NCBI RefSeq assembly: GCF_030273315.1 | Contig: NZ_CP127174.1 | Location: forward strand, 2,170,001-2,234,000 | Source: Natrialbaceae archaeon AArc-T1-2 | Lineage (GTDB): Archaea; Halobacteriota; Halobacteria; Halobacteriales; Natrialbaceae | Length of the DNA stretch: 64,000 nucleotides | Reading direction: 5' to 3' | Notes under the pieces: model-generated | Database searches by the model: none | Told to the model about the DNA's origin: nothing | What the model saw: the letters and a program-made list of their open reading frames with translations, nothing else | In this document: positions 18,057-25,510 of the stretch, in pieces | How the letters are laid out: each line of letters begins with the position of its first letter | Numbering within the stretch: position 1 is the first letter of the stretch | Program-made: the position numbers and the translations under genes

Positions 18057-18128
18057 ATGACCGTCTACCTATCCAATCCCGAACGGAAGACGGCGACACT
18101 GTTCGACGAACTCGAGAGTGAGATGTGA
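18057..18128 (+). CDS. possible 23-residue small protein
   Basis: Reads MTVYLSNPERKTATLFDELE plus three residues and a stop. A TATA-like TATTTTAT lies at 18033-18040, slightly closer than usual. The composition looks protein-like (charged C-terminus), but length and lack of homologue knowledge make this only a candidate. Confidence 0.25.
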   Translation: MTVYLSNPERKTATLFDELESEM

Positions 18129-18168
18129 CGAGCGACGCTGTCGAGGTCACGCTGTGACAGTCCGACCG

Positions 18169-19035
18169 TCAGTCACGAGCGTCAGGAAACGTCTCCCGTC
18201 CCTCGTCCGTGATCACGCTCTCGAGCAAGGAAACGGGCGTCGCGTCGTAGGCGGGGTTTTCCACGTCGAAGCCCTCGGCGGGTTCGGGCAACACCTCGCT
18301 GCCGGGGCGGAACTCGTTTTCGAAGATGAAGCCCTCGGTGACGAGCTTCGAGGACGAGCCGAGTACGGTGACGGGAACCTCGAGGTGATTCGCCGCGGTC
18401 GCAAGCTGGAAGGTGCCGACGCGGTTGTACAGCGTCTCCTCGACGATGCAGTCCATGCCGACGACGACCCGGTCGCACTCTTCGAGGTAGTGGCCGCCGG
18501 CGCTGTCGGTGATCAACGTGGCCTCGACGCCGGTCATCGACGCGAGTGCGCGGGCGGTCTTGCGGCCGATGTACCGCGGCCGGGCCTCCGTGACGTAGAC
18601 GTCGAACGTCTTGCCCGCGTCGGTCGCGTACTCGAGGGCCTCGAGGACCGTCGAGGAGTAGTCGTGAGTCAGCAGCGTCGCGCCGTCGTCGAGGACGTCG
18701 GCCGCGTTCTCGGCGGCCCGTCGCTTGCCGGACTCGATGCGGGCGACGACCTCGTCGATTCGTTCTGCGGTGCGTGCTTTCGCGTCGTCGACGTCGGCGT
18801 ACTCGCCGTCTGCGACGGTGTCGACGACGTCCCGGACCGCGTTCTGCAGGGAGGCGTGAGAGGGGTTCGCCTGTCTAAGCACCGTGCCGTTTTGCTCGAG
18901 TGCGCGGACGTACTCCTCGACGGTGGCGTACTCCCGGTCGAGCAACTCCTCGAGCGCCCAGGTCGCCTTTACGGCGACCACCGAGGAGCTGTGAGTCTGC
19001 ATTGCCTGAATCTCCTCGACTGTCTCGTCGATCAT
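18169..19035 (-). CDS. eIF2B-like protein (ribose-1,5-bisphosphate isomerase family)
   Basis: A 288-residue member of the eIF2B-alpha / methylthioribose-1-phosphate isomerase superfamily. The N-terminal helical part is followed by a Rossmann-like half with TLLTHDYSSTVLEAL, VYVTEARPRYIGRKTA, VTLITDSAG-type (ATLITDSAGGHYLEECD) and VVGMDCIVEETLYNRVGT. Archaeal members act either in the AMP (NMP) degradation pathway as ribose-1,5-bisphosphate isomerase or are annotated as eIF2B-like. I cannot separate the two here; no RuBisCO or AMP phosphorylase gene is in the window. Confidence 0.85.
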   Translation of the reverse strand: MIDETVEEIQAMQTHSSSVVAVKATWALEELLDREYATVEEYVRALEQNGTVLRQANPSHASLQNAVRDVVDTVADGEYADVDDAKARTAERIDEVVARIESGKRRAAENAADVLDDGATLLTHDYSSTVLEALEYATDAGKTFDVYVTEARPRYIGRKTARALASMTGVEATLITDSAGGHYLEECDRVVVGMDCIVEETLYNRVGTFQLATAANHLEVPVTVLGSSSKLVTEGFIFENEFRPGSEVLPEPAEGFDVENPAYDATPVSLLESVITDEGRETFPDARD

Positions 19036-19179
19036 ACCGGAGTTGACTCTCGTCTACACAAAAGACCTTCCGGGAAAATCGACTCGGGATCACGTCCCGG
19101 AACACTTCGTCGACGCGTGTGCGTCTCGAGTACCGACCGGTTCGAAATAATTACTGTCGTTCGCCGCGATACCTGGCGT

Positions 19180-19476
19180 ATGGATACGGCAACGATTAGA
19201 CGGTCCGGATACGTCTGGCTGATCGTGAGCGGACTGCTCGCTCTCCTCTCGCCCCGCCGTGCGGTCTCGTTCGACGCCAGACTCTGGAACTGTGGCCTCG
19301 AGAACGTCGGCGACCTCGAGCCAAAGCCCTGGCTGGTCAGGTCGACTCGCGCCGTCGGCGTCGGCCTGATCGCGACCGGCGTCGTCGGATACGTCCTCGA
19401 AGGGCGTGCTGGCAGAGAACGGGCCGAGAGCGAAGAGATCGAGATCATCGACGAGACGACCACCGACGTCGATTGA
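19180..19476 (+). CDS. small two-helix membrane protein
   Basis: A 98-residue protein with hydrophobic segments at about residues 10-26 and 58-77 and an acidic tail. The middle has LWNCGLENVGDLEPKPW. The ATG at 19180 follows an AT-richer promoter stretch (AATAATTA at 19146-19153). No family recognised. Confidence 0.68.
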   Translation: MDTATIRRSGYVWLIVSGLLALLSPRRAVSFDARLWNCGLENVGDLEPKPWLVRSTRAVGVGLIATGVVGYVLEGRAGRERAESEEIEIIDETTTDVD

Positions 19477-19520
19477 TACGACTGGACAACGGTGGACGTC
19501 GATGCTGTCGTCCGAGACAG

Positions 19521-20168
19521 TTACAAGTCGTCGTGGTCGCTCACGTCTGGCCCCCGAATCGGAACGAAACTGACGGGGCCACAGTCTAGGCGCTCGAGGC
19601 GTCCGTCCGTTTTCTTCGCGAGGACGAGTCGCTGCTCGGCGATCCCGATCGGCGCGAGGACGAGTCCACCCTCGCGAATCTGCTCACAGATTGGATCAGG
19701 AAACGCCCGGACGGCACAGGTCAGGTAGATCCTGTCGTAGGGGGCGTGTTCGGGCCAGCCTGCCCGGCCGTCGCCGACGCGGACGGAAATCTCGTCGTAG
19801 CCGAGTTCGGCGAACCGTTTCCGGGCGCGCTCGGCGAGGTCGCGGTCGTACTCGATGGTGTAGACGTGTTCCGGGCCGACGATCTCGGCCGTCACGGCGG
19901 CGTGATAGCCGCTGCCCGTGCCGACCTCGAGGACGTCGTCGCCGGGCTCGGGTGCGAGGTGGTCACACATCTCGGCGACGATGCTCGGTGCGCTGATCGT
20001 CGCGCCCTCCCCGAGCGGGATCGGTCGGTCGGCGTAGGACGCGTCTCGCCACGCCTCTGGGACGAACTCGTGTCTGGGAACGGCCCGGAGCGCGTCTTCG
20101 GTCGCTTCGAGTTCGGGGTCGACGTGCTCGACCAGCCGTTCGCGCGCCTCCGTGGGGTCTACGCTCAC
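19521..20168 (-). CDS. pcm: protein-L-isoaspartate O-methyltransferase
   Basis: SAM-dependent repair enzyme of 215 residues that methylates isoaspartate in damaged proteins. Landmarks: VPRHEFVPEAWRDASYADRPIPLGEGATISAPS across residues 30-62, SAM motif VLEVGTGSGYHAAV, and DRIYLTCAV. The GTG at 20168 is chosen: a TATA box (TATAAA, minus strand, about 20232-20237) created at the end of the inserted 107-bp element would start transcription near 20209, downstream of the longer GTG at 20225. The insertion probably altered the promoter of this gene. Confidence 0.92.
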   Translation of the reverse strand: MSVDPTEARERLVEHVDPELEATEDALRAVPRHEFVPEAWRDASYADRPIPLGEGATISAPSIVAEMCDHLAPEPGDDVLEVGTGSGYHAAVTAEIVGPEHVYTIEYDRDLAERARKRFAELGYDEISVRVGDGRAGWPEHAPYDRIYLTCAVRAFPDPICEQIREGGLVLAPIGIAEQRLVLAKKTDGRLERLDCGPVSFVPIRGPDVSDHDDL

Positions 20169-20232
20169 GCTCGAGCGTACGACGGCGAGGTGCAAACACC
20201 CGTCGGTGCGGTAGACACCCGCCACCGCTCGT

Positions 20233-20345
20233 TTATACTGTCGGTCATAGCGACGTGAACACGGCTGGTGACAGCACGGCCAGACACACGTTCAACGGCC
20301 GGATCACCCGGACACCAGCTCACCGGTCCATGACCGACAGTATTA
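20233..20345. mobile_element. MITE-like element, copy A, with TTA target duplication
   Basis: The 107-bp core (20236-20342) begins TACTGTCGGTCAT and ends with the exact reverse complement ATGACCGACAGTA. It is flanked on both sides by TTA (20233-20235, 20343-20345). Inside, GCTGGTG/CACCAGC and CGGCC/GGCCG are nested inverted repeats, so either strand can fold into a long hairpin. It encodes no protein. It differs from copy B at one base (G at 20250). It separates divergent pcm and the AlkP-family gene, and its ends supply TATA-like sequence to both. Confidence 0.92.
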
Positions 20346-20346
20346 C
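20341..20346 (+). promoter_or_regulatory. TATA-like box at the MITE right junction
   Basis: TATTAC spans the element end and its target duplication, 24-29 bp before the ATG at 20370. If used, the promoter of the AlkP-family gene is partly transposon-derived. Confidence 0.5.
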
Positions 20347-20369
20347 TCTCGGGGTCCGTAGACGAGCCC

Positions 20370-21647
20370 ATGGGACAGAACGGGATCGAACGACGCCTCC
20401 GCGAGGAGCGACTCGAGGACGGCGTTCTGTTTCCGGCCTACGAGGACTACTGCGTCGCGAACGTTCCGGAGACGGCGCTCGCGATGCTCTCGTCCGGGTT
20501 CGACCGGGCGCTTCCCGATCGGGTCCTCGAGGACGTCGCGACCGCCGTCGACCACGTCGTTCTCGTCGTGGTAGACGGGTTCGGCTACGAGGTGTGGCAG
20601 CGTGCGTACCGCGACCACGCGTTCCTCTCGCGACTCACCATCCGCGGGACGGTGACGCCGCTGACGTCGGTATACCCATCGGAGACGGCGTCGGCGCTGA
20701 CGACGCTTTACACGGGGCGCGATCCGATCGAGCACGGACTGCTCGGCTGGTACCAGTACCTCGAGTCCGTCGGTCGCGACGTCGTGACGCTTCCGTTTAC
20801 GACGCTTTCGGGCGAGGCGCTCGTAGACGTCGCTCCGGACGCGGACGCGAACGAGTTGTTCGCGGGGACGTCGCTGTACGAACGAGCGCGTGCGGCCGGA
20901 ATCGACGTGTGGACGATCCAGCCGGCCGATTACGTCGGCTCCGGATACACGCGGGCGGCGACCGCCGGTGCCGAACGGGCGGGCTACGACGGAGCGAGCG
21001 AGTTCGCCCGCTCGATTCGACGAACGCTCGAGGCCGCCGCCGGGCCGACGCTCGTCCACGCCTACGAGCCGACGCTCGACGAACTCGCCCACGCCGGTGG
21101 GACCGACACTCGACGCTACCGGACGGCCCTCGGTGAGATCGCGGACGCGCTCGAGCGTGAACTGCTCCAGGAGCTCGCCCCGGCCGTCGCCGAACGAACC
21201 GTACTGATCGTGACGGCCGACCACGGAATCGTCGACACCGTCCCCGAAGAGAACGTCGACCCGACCGCGTGGGACGACTGGGACCGACTTCAGGAGACGT
21301 TTCGACGCGACGCCGACGGCGAGCCCCGGCTCCCGACGGGCAGCCCGCGAAACGTTCACGTCCACGTCCGGCCGGACCGGCTCGCGGACGCCCGGGAAAT
21401 CCTCGAGCGAAACCTCGACGGGCTGGTGTTCGACCGGCGGGAGGCACTCGAGCGGGACCTGTTCGGACTCGGCTCGCGGTCCGGGCTGTTCGACCAACGG
21501 TGTGGCGACCTGATCGCCGTTCACCGGAATCGCGGCGTCTGCTGGCGGGCCGGGGATCGCAAGCTGGTCGGGATGCACGGCGGGCTGACCCCGGCGGAGA
21601 TGCTGGTGCCGTTTGCCACGGCTCGCCTCGATACGCTCCGGGGGTGA
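20370..21647 (+). CDS. alkaline phosphatase-superfamily phosphodiesterase
   Basis: A 425-residue metal-dependent hydrolase of the type I phosphodiesterase / nucleotide pyrophosphatase group. The first metal site is VVDGFGYE; the nucleophile region YPSETASALTTLYTGRDP carries Ser/Thr; the second site includes TADHGIVDTVP; and GMHGGLTPAEMLVP near the end is the closing His motif. No signal peptide is evident, so it is probably cytoplasmic. Substrate unknown. The ATG at 20370 gives a normal hydrophilic N-terminus. Confidence 0.87.
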   Translation: MGQNGIERRLREERLEDGVLFPAYEDYCVANVPETALAMLSSGFDRALPDRVLEDVATAVDHVVLVVVDGFGYEVWQRAYRDHAFLSRLTIRGTVTPLTSVYPSETASALTTLYTGRDPIEHGLLGWYQYLESVGRDVVTLPFTTLSGEALVDVAPDADANELFAGTSLYERARAAGIDVWTIQPADYVGSGYTRAATAGAERAGYDGASEFARSIRRTLEAAAGPTLVHAYEPTLDELAHAGGTDTRRYRTALGEIADALERELLQELAPAVAERTVLIVTADHGIVDTVPEENVDPTAWDDWDRLQETFRRDADGEPRLPTGSPRNVHVHVRPDRLADAREILERNLDGLVFDRREALERDLFGLGSRSGLFDQRCGDLIAVHRNRGVCWRAGDRKLVGMHGGLTPAEMLVPFATARLDTLRG

Positions 21648-21813
21648 TCACAGCGACGAGGCATCGACCCGGCCCTCGTTGGACGCCCGATAGGCATCCT
21701 CGCGATCGTGGCCCGACGACGCCGAAGATCTCGCCGCGTTCAACCGAGAACGTGCTGTCCTCTACGGCGACGAATCCGCCGTACTCATTGCGGAGGTTCT
21801 CGACTTCGATCAT
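21648..21813 (-). pseudogene. ABC-transporter ATPase relic
   Basis: The first 35 codons are a clear ABC ATPase N-terminus (MIEVENLRNEYGGF, then VERGEIFGVVGP) that stops exactly where the Walker A NGAGKT should follow. In another frame the sequence continues EDAYRASNEGRVDASSL and a stop, which could be the last residues of the same or a neighbouring gene, so a large internal deletion is likely. It lies directly behind the AlkP gene and no functional ABC partner is adjacent. Confidence 0.8.
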
Positions 21814-21905
21814 CGACTACGCCGACCCAGGGATCGATCTCAGCAAAAGTGAGCGATCCGTAGAATCACGAGCCGGAAACGGTCCGGACGTGTGCCACAT
21901 ACAAA

Positions 21906-21920
21906 GTTTGATTATTAATT
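21906..21920 (+). promoter_or_regulatory. AT-rich promoter of the lipoprotein gene
   Basis: TTTGATTATTAATT covers the -32 to -18 region before the ATG at 21938 and is the strongest A/T run nearby. It is taken as the TATA element. Confidence 0.5.
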
Positions 21921-21937
21921 GTGATGATATCCCACTC

Positions 21938-22459
21938 ATGCAGTCCGAAACGACAATGTATACGCGCAGACGGTTCGGGGGACTCGTCGCGCTGGGTGCG
22001 GTGGCGCTGAGCGGCTGTATCGGCGACGACGACGAACCGGTAGAAGACGATGACGAGGAGGTAGACGACGAGGAGGTAGACGATGAGGTCGGCGTCGAGG
22101 ACCAACCCGACGACGCCGCCGCGATGTTCGTGACGCCGGACGACGGCGACACGGTCGAGTCGCCGGTCGAGATCGAAGCCGAGGTCGAGGGGGTCGAACT
22201 CGCGCCGGCCGGCGAGGCCGTCGTGGGCGAGGGACACCTGCACGTGCTCGTCGACCAGGACTGTCTCGAGGACGGCGAGACCTTCCCCGGTCCGAGCGAC
22301 GAGGCCGAAGAGGACGGCTTCTATCACTGGGGCGACGGCCAGTCCGAGGGAGAGATCGAACTCGAGCCCGGCGAGTACGACCTGTGTCTCCAGCTGGCCG
22401 ACGGGCCACATCGCGCGTTCGGCGAGACCGACGAGATCACGATCACTGTCGAGGAGTGA
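21938..22459 (+). CDS. DUF4399-like acidic lipoprotein
   Basis: A 173-residue exported protein. The N-terminus has a twin-arginine-like YTRRRFGGLVALG followed by the lipobox ALSGC, so the mature Cys is lipid-anchored. An acidic D/E linker (residues 30-50) leads to a domain reading FVTPDDGDTVESPVEIEAEVEG, GEGHLHVLVDQDC and LEPGEYDLCLQLADGPHRAF, as in DUF4399 proteins. The ligand is unknown. An ATG six codons later (21956) is an alternative start; promoter spacing favours 21938. Confidence 0.82.
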   Translation: MQSETTMYTRRRFGGLVALGAVALSGCIGDDDEPVEDDDEEVDDEEVDDEVGVEDQPDDAAAMFVTPDDGDTVESPVEIEAEVEGVELAPAGEAVVGEGHLHVLVDQDCLEDGETFPGPSDEAEEDGFYHWGDGQSEGEIELEPGEYDLCLQLADGPHRAFGETDEITITVEE

Positions 22460-22608
22460 TACGGGTTGCTGTGCCGATGTCCCGGTGCAACCGCAGAACG
22501 GTCGCGGGTGCGCCGGGACAGGCGGACAACGGTCCGTATGAGAACGGCTCCCGGCACTGGAGGGTATCGAACCGAGCGTATAGGGTGACAGACGCCGAAG
22601 CTCCCGCT

Positions 22609-23028
22609 ATGACACAGGTCCGGACCGTCCCTGCCTCACACGGGACCCGCCTCGAGGTCTCCCACGTCGTCGCCGAACCGCCGGCAGCCGCGTGGGACCT
22701 CCTCGTCGACACCCACCGCTGGCCCGACTGGGGCCCGACGATCACCGGCGTCGAGGCTACCGACCGGCGGATCCGGACCGGCACGACCGGCCGGATTCAG
22801 CTCGCCGCCGGCCCGTGGCTGCCGTTCGAGATCACCGACTGCGATCCCGAGGCCCGATCCTGGACGTGGAACGTCGCGTGCGTTCCCGCGACCTGCCACC
22901 GGGTCGAGACCCTGGGCGAGGAGCGCTGTCGGATCGTCTTCGAGCTCCCCACCGTCGCCGCGGGCTACGTCCCCGTCTGTCTGCGGGCCCTCGAGGCGCT
23001 CGCGGACTGTCTCGAGGAAGGTGTGTAA
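22609..23028 (+). CDS. SRPBCC-fold protein (polyketide cyclase/START-like)
   Basis: A 139-residue START/SRPBCC fold with the typical opening AEPPAAAWDLLVDTHRWPDWGPTI, a central DCDPEARSWTWNVA and a C-terminal amphipathic helix. These bind hydrophobic ligands or lipids; the ligand is not predictable. The ATG at 22609 fits the family start. It is convergent with the flavin reductase gene, with 4 bp between them. Confidence 0.82.
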   Translation: MTQVRTVPASHGTRLEVSHVVAEPPAAAWDLLVDTHRWPDWGPTITGVEATDRRIRTGTTGRIQLAAGPWLPFEITDCDPEARSWTWNVACVPATCHRVETLGEERCRIVFELPTVAAGYVPVCLRALEALADCLEEGV

Positions 23029-23032
23029 CGAG

Positions 23033-23641
23033 TCAGGGCGGACGCTCCAGCGAGAATCGGTCGTCGGTCCGGGTGTACTGGCTCCCCGCCAGCCGCCCGA
23101 TGGCGTCGACCTCGCCGACGTCGACCCGCCCGTCGGTCGTCACCGATTCGTCGAGGTGGACGTACCTGACGTCCCCGAGGACGAGCGTCGAGCCGCCGAC
23201 GTCGATCAGCTCCCGGCGGGTACACTCGAGTGCCGCCGTCGCTCCGGCCACGCGCGGGACGTCGACGACGCTCGAGTCGGCTCGCTCGAGGTCGGCGTGG
23301 TCGAACTCGCTCTCGCCGGGAGGCAGCGTCGCGCTCGTCTCGTTCATCGCCTCCGCCAGTTCCTCGGTGACGAGGTTGAGGACGAACTCGCCGGTCGCAC
23401 GGACGTTGCGCGGGGTGTCTTTCAGCCCGTCGGGGCCGTTGACGGGCGCGAACAGGACGACCGGTGGCTCGACCGACGCCACCGTAACGAAGCTGTACGG
23501 CGCGAGGTTGTCGACGCCGTCGGGGCTGTGAGAGCTCACCCAGCCGATCGGCCGGGGAACGATGAGACTCGAGAGCACGCGATACAGCGATCGCTCGCGG
23601 TCGTCGACGTCGATCGCGATCGCGTCGTCGGTCCCGGTCAT
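23033..23641 (-). CDS. flavin reductase / FMN-binding split-barrel protein
   Basis: A 202-residue FMN-binding split barrel. LSSLIVPRPIGWVSS, NLAPYSFVTVASVEPPVV and DTPRNVRATGEFVLNLVT are the canonical flavin-contact strands. It may reduce free flavin with NAD(P)H or serve a partner oxygenase; neither is adjacent. The start overlaps the stop of the M28 peptidase gene (ATGA), so the two are co-translated. Confidence 0.9.
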   Translation of the reverse strand: MTGTDDAIAIDVDDRERSLYRVLSSLIVPRPIGWVSSHSPDGVDNLAPYSFVTVASVEPPVVLFAPVNGPDGLKDTPRNVRATGEFVLNLVTEELAEAMNETSATLPPGESEFDHADLERADSSVVDVPRVAGATAALECTRRELIDVGGSTLVLGDVRYVHLDESVTTDGRVDVGEVDAIGRLAGSQYTRTDDRFSLERPP

Positions 23642-24966
23642 CGGCTCGCCCCCGTCCCGTCGTCGTCGGGCCAGTCACCGGTGACCCGCATCCCGGTCGC
23701 CAGGTCCTCGGCCTCGAGGTCGGCCGCAATCGCGTCCCGGTCGCGTCGGTCGATCGTGACGTCCTCGCGGGCGAGGAAGACGACGAGATCGGTCAGGAGA
23801 ATCGCCTGCTCGCGGAGGTCGCGGGGCTCGAGTTTCTCGAGCGTGTCCGCGGCCGTATGCCCCCAGCCGCGGCCGCGGTCATCCGACGTGCTCGTCACGT
23901 GATAGCCCGGGACGCCGTGGGCGACGAACGGCCAGTGGTCGCTGTGGGGGCTCTGTCGGGGCACCGTCTCGATCGGGTGGTCGTACCGGTCGGCGACCGT
24001 CTCGGCGGCGGCCTCGAGGTCGTCGAAGCCGTGGGTATAAAGCGACAGCGTCCGGTTCCCGACGACCCCGTCGTTGTTGACGACCGCCGCGATCGACGCG
24101 AGATCGACGGTCTCGGCGTGGTGGTGTGAGCCGACGAGGCCGACCTCCTCCGCGCCGTAGGCGACGAACTCGACGCGGGTCTCGAGGTCGTCCTCGCGGG
24201 CCGCGAGCGCGTTCGCGAGTTCGACGACCATGGCGGTGCCGGCGGCGTTGTCCAGTGCGCCCTCGGCGACGTCGTGGGCGTCGATGTGGCTCGTGACGAG
24301 TACTCGCTCGTTGGTGTCGGGGCCGAGTTCGGCGTGGACATTCTGGCTCTCTGCTGGCCCGATCTCGGCGTCGACGGCGACCGAGACGGGTTCGTCCTCG
24401 TAGCGACGACAGAGACGCGCACCGGTCTCGCTCGAGACGCCCACCGCCGGAATCTCGCCGATCGGGTGGTCGTCGGTGCCGACGCTGCCCGTCGGCGGCA
24501 GCTGTCCATCGACGTGATTTCGGTAGACGAAGCCGGCGGCCCCGTGCTCGACGGCGTGGTAGTACTTCTCCCGTCGGTGGAGATACCGATCGTAGTAGTC
24601 GGGGACGTCGCTGCGAACGACGACGATCGCCCCCTCGAGGTCGGCCGTCTCGAAGTCCGCGGGGAGGCCGTAGCCGAGATCGACGAGCGGTCCCGTGACC
24701 GTCTCGGCCGGGCTCCGTGGTAGGGCGATGCACTCGAGGCGGTCGTCGCCGGCGTCGATTTCGCTGTCGCCTCGCGTCCAGCCCTGGATCTCGACGGGCT
24801 CGAGGCGGGCGTTTCGCGCGCCGGCGTCGGCGAGGGCGTCGCGGGTCAGTTCCGCCGCCACACGCTCGCCCTCGCTGCCGGCCATACGGGTACCGACGTC
24901 GACGAGGTTTTCGAGGTGGCTCCAGCCGACGTCGCTCGTAAATACGTCACCGATCCAGGTGGCCAT
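23638..24966 (-). CDS. M28-family metallopeptidase
   Basis: A 442-residue aminopeptidase-type enzyme. A PA insert (about residues 105-190, LEGAIVVVRSDVPDYYDR, YYHAVEHGAAGFVYRN) precedes the M28 catalytic core: VTSHIDAHDVAEGALDNAAG gives a zinc His and the bridging Asp, YGAEEVGLVGS the catalytic and ligand Glu pair, and GWGHTAADT the late His. No signal peptide, so it is probably intracellular. The ATG at 24966 starts MATWIGDVFTSDVGW. It is the first gene of a pair with the flavin reductase. Confidence 0.92.
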   Translation of the reverse strand: MATWIGDVFTSDVGWSHLENLVDVGTRMAGSEGERVAAELTRDALADAGARNARLEPVEIQGWTRGDSEIDAGDDRLECIALPRSPAETVTGPLVDLGYGLPADFETADLEGAIVVVRSDVPDYYDRYLHRREKYYHAVEHGAAGFVYRNHVDGQLPPTGSVGTDDHPIGEIPAVGVSSETGARLCRRYEDEPVSVAVDAEIGPAESQNVHAELGPDTNERVLVTSHIDAHDVAEGALDNAAGTAMVVELANALAAREDDLETRVEFVAYGAEEVGLVGSHHHAETVDLASIAAVVNNDGVVGNRTLSLYTHGFDDLEAAAETVADRYDHPIETVPRQSPHSDHWPFVAHGVPGYHVTSTSDDRGRGWGHTAADTLEKLEPRDLREQAILLTDLVVFLAREDVTIDRRDRDAIAADLEAEDLATGMRVTGDWPDDDGTGASR

Positions 24967-25053
24967 AGTCGTCCCTGTCGGTGGTAGCACCTAACCGTTC
25001 GGAAATCAGTGACGACGGAGACGCGTCTCGGCCGTCGAATGTGATATGAATGG

Positions 25054-25358
25054 TGGACCCCGCGATTGCCCGGCGTTCCGGTCGGGGGAATCCCGGTCGC
25101 GTTCTCCACCCCGCGACCCGTCGAGCGACAGGTGTCCGACGGTCCACTGCTCGCTTCCGCGCCTGATGGGCTGTCGCCGGTTAACCACGATGGGGTGTCC
25201 CTGCGGACGGCCACCGTGGACCGCTGTCCCCGACGGACGAGGCTTCCACGTTCGCTCCCGGGGCCCCGGCCGGTCTGACCGGACGCCCGCGGGCTTCGGT
25301 CCCCGCTAAAGGCCATAAGGCGGGTTGTGAGCAGGGCCTAGCTGCCCGACCTAGTCCA
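25054..25358 (-). ncRNA. signal recognition particle 7S RNA
   Basis: On the minus strand the helix-8 core reads ATCAGGCGCGGAAGCGAGCA: the symmetric loop, GGAA tetraloop and AGCA that bind SRP54. Near the 5' end, GCGGGGACCGAAGCCCGCG matches the archaeal Alu-domain/helix-5 start. The ends TGGAC and GTCCA pair as helix 1. Those ends define 305 nt, the size of known haloarchaeal 7S RNA. A TTAAGC box lies about 25 bp upstream. Its protein partner SRP54 is encoded at 47316-48710. The exact ends are inferred from pairing. Confidence 0.93.
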
Positions 25359-25510
25359 GTTTCTTCTAGTCGCCTCCCGCTTAAGGGCCTTTCGCCTTCG
25401 AAACCGGCACCCGGCGTGGGGGCGGACCGACATCAGAGCGGGGCGAAGCACCGTCTCCTCGGCCGGGAGGGAGTTTGCGAATTTATGACCGAGAGTATCG
25501 TACGCCCGCT

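Noticed and set aside
18118-19476. A 452-codon plus-strand reading ending in the small membrane protein
   Set aside because: The first 350 codons are the antisense of the eIF2B-like gene; only the last 98 codons from the ATG at 19180 make a plausible protein.
20343-21578. Open frame of about 410 codons antisense to the AlkP-family gene
   Set aside because: Shadow frame; no family pattern, and it would begin inside a gene with intact catalytic motifs on the other strand.
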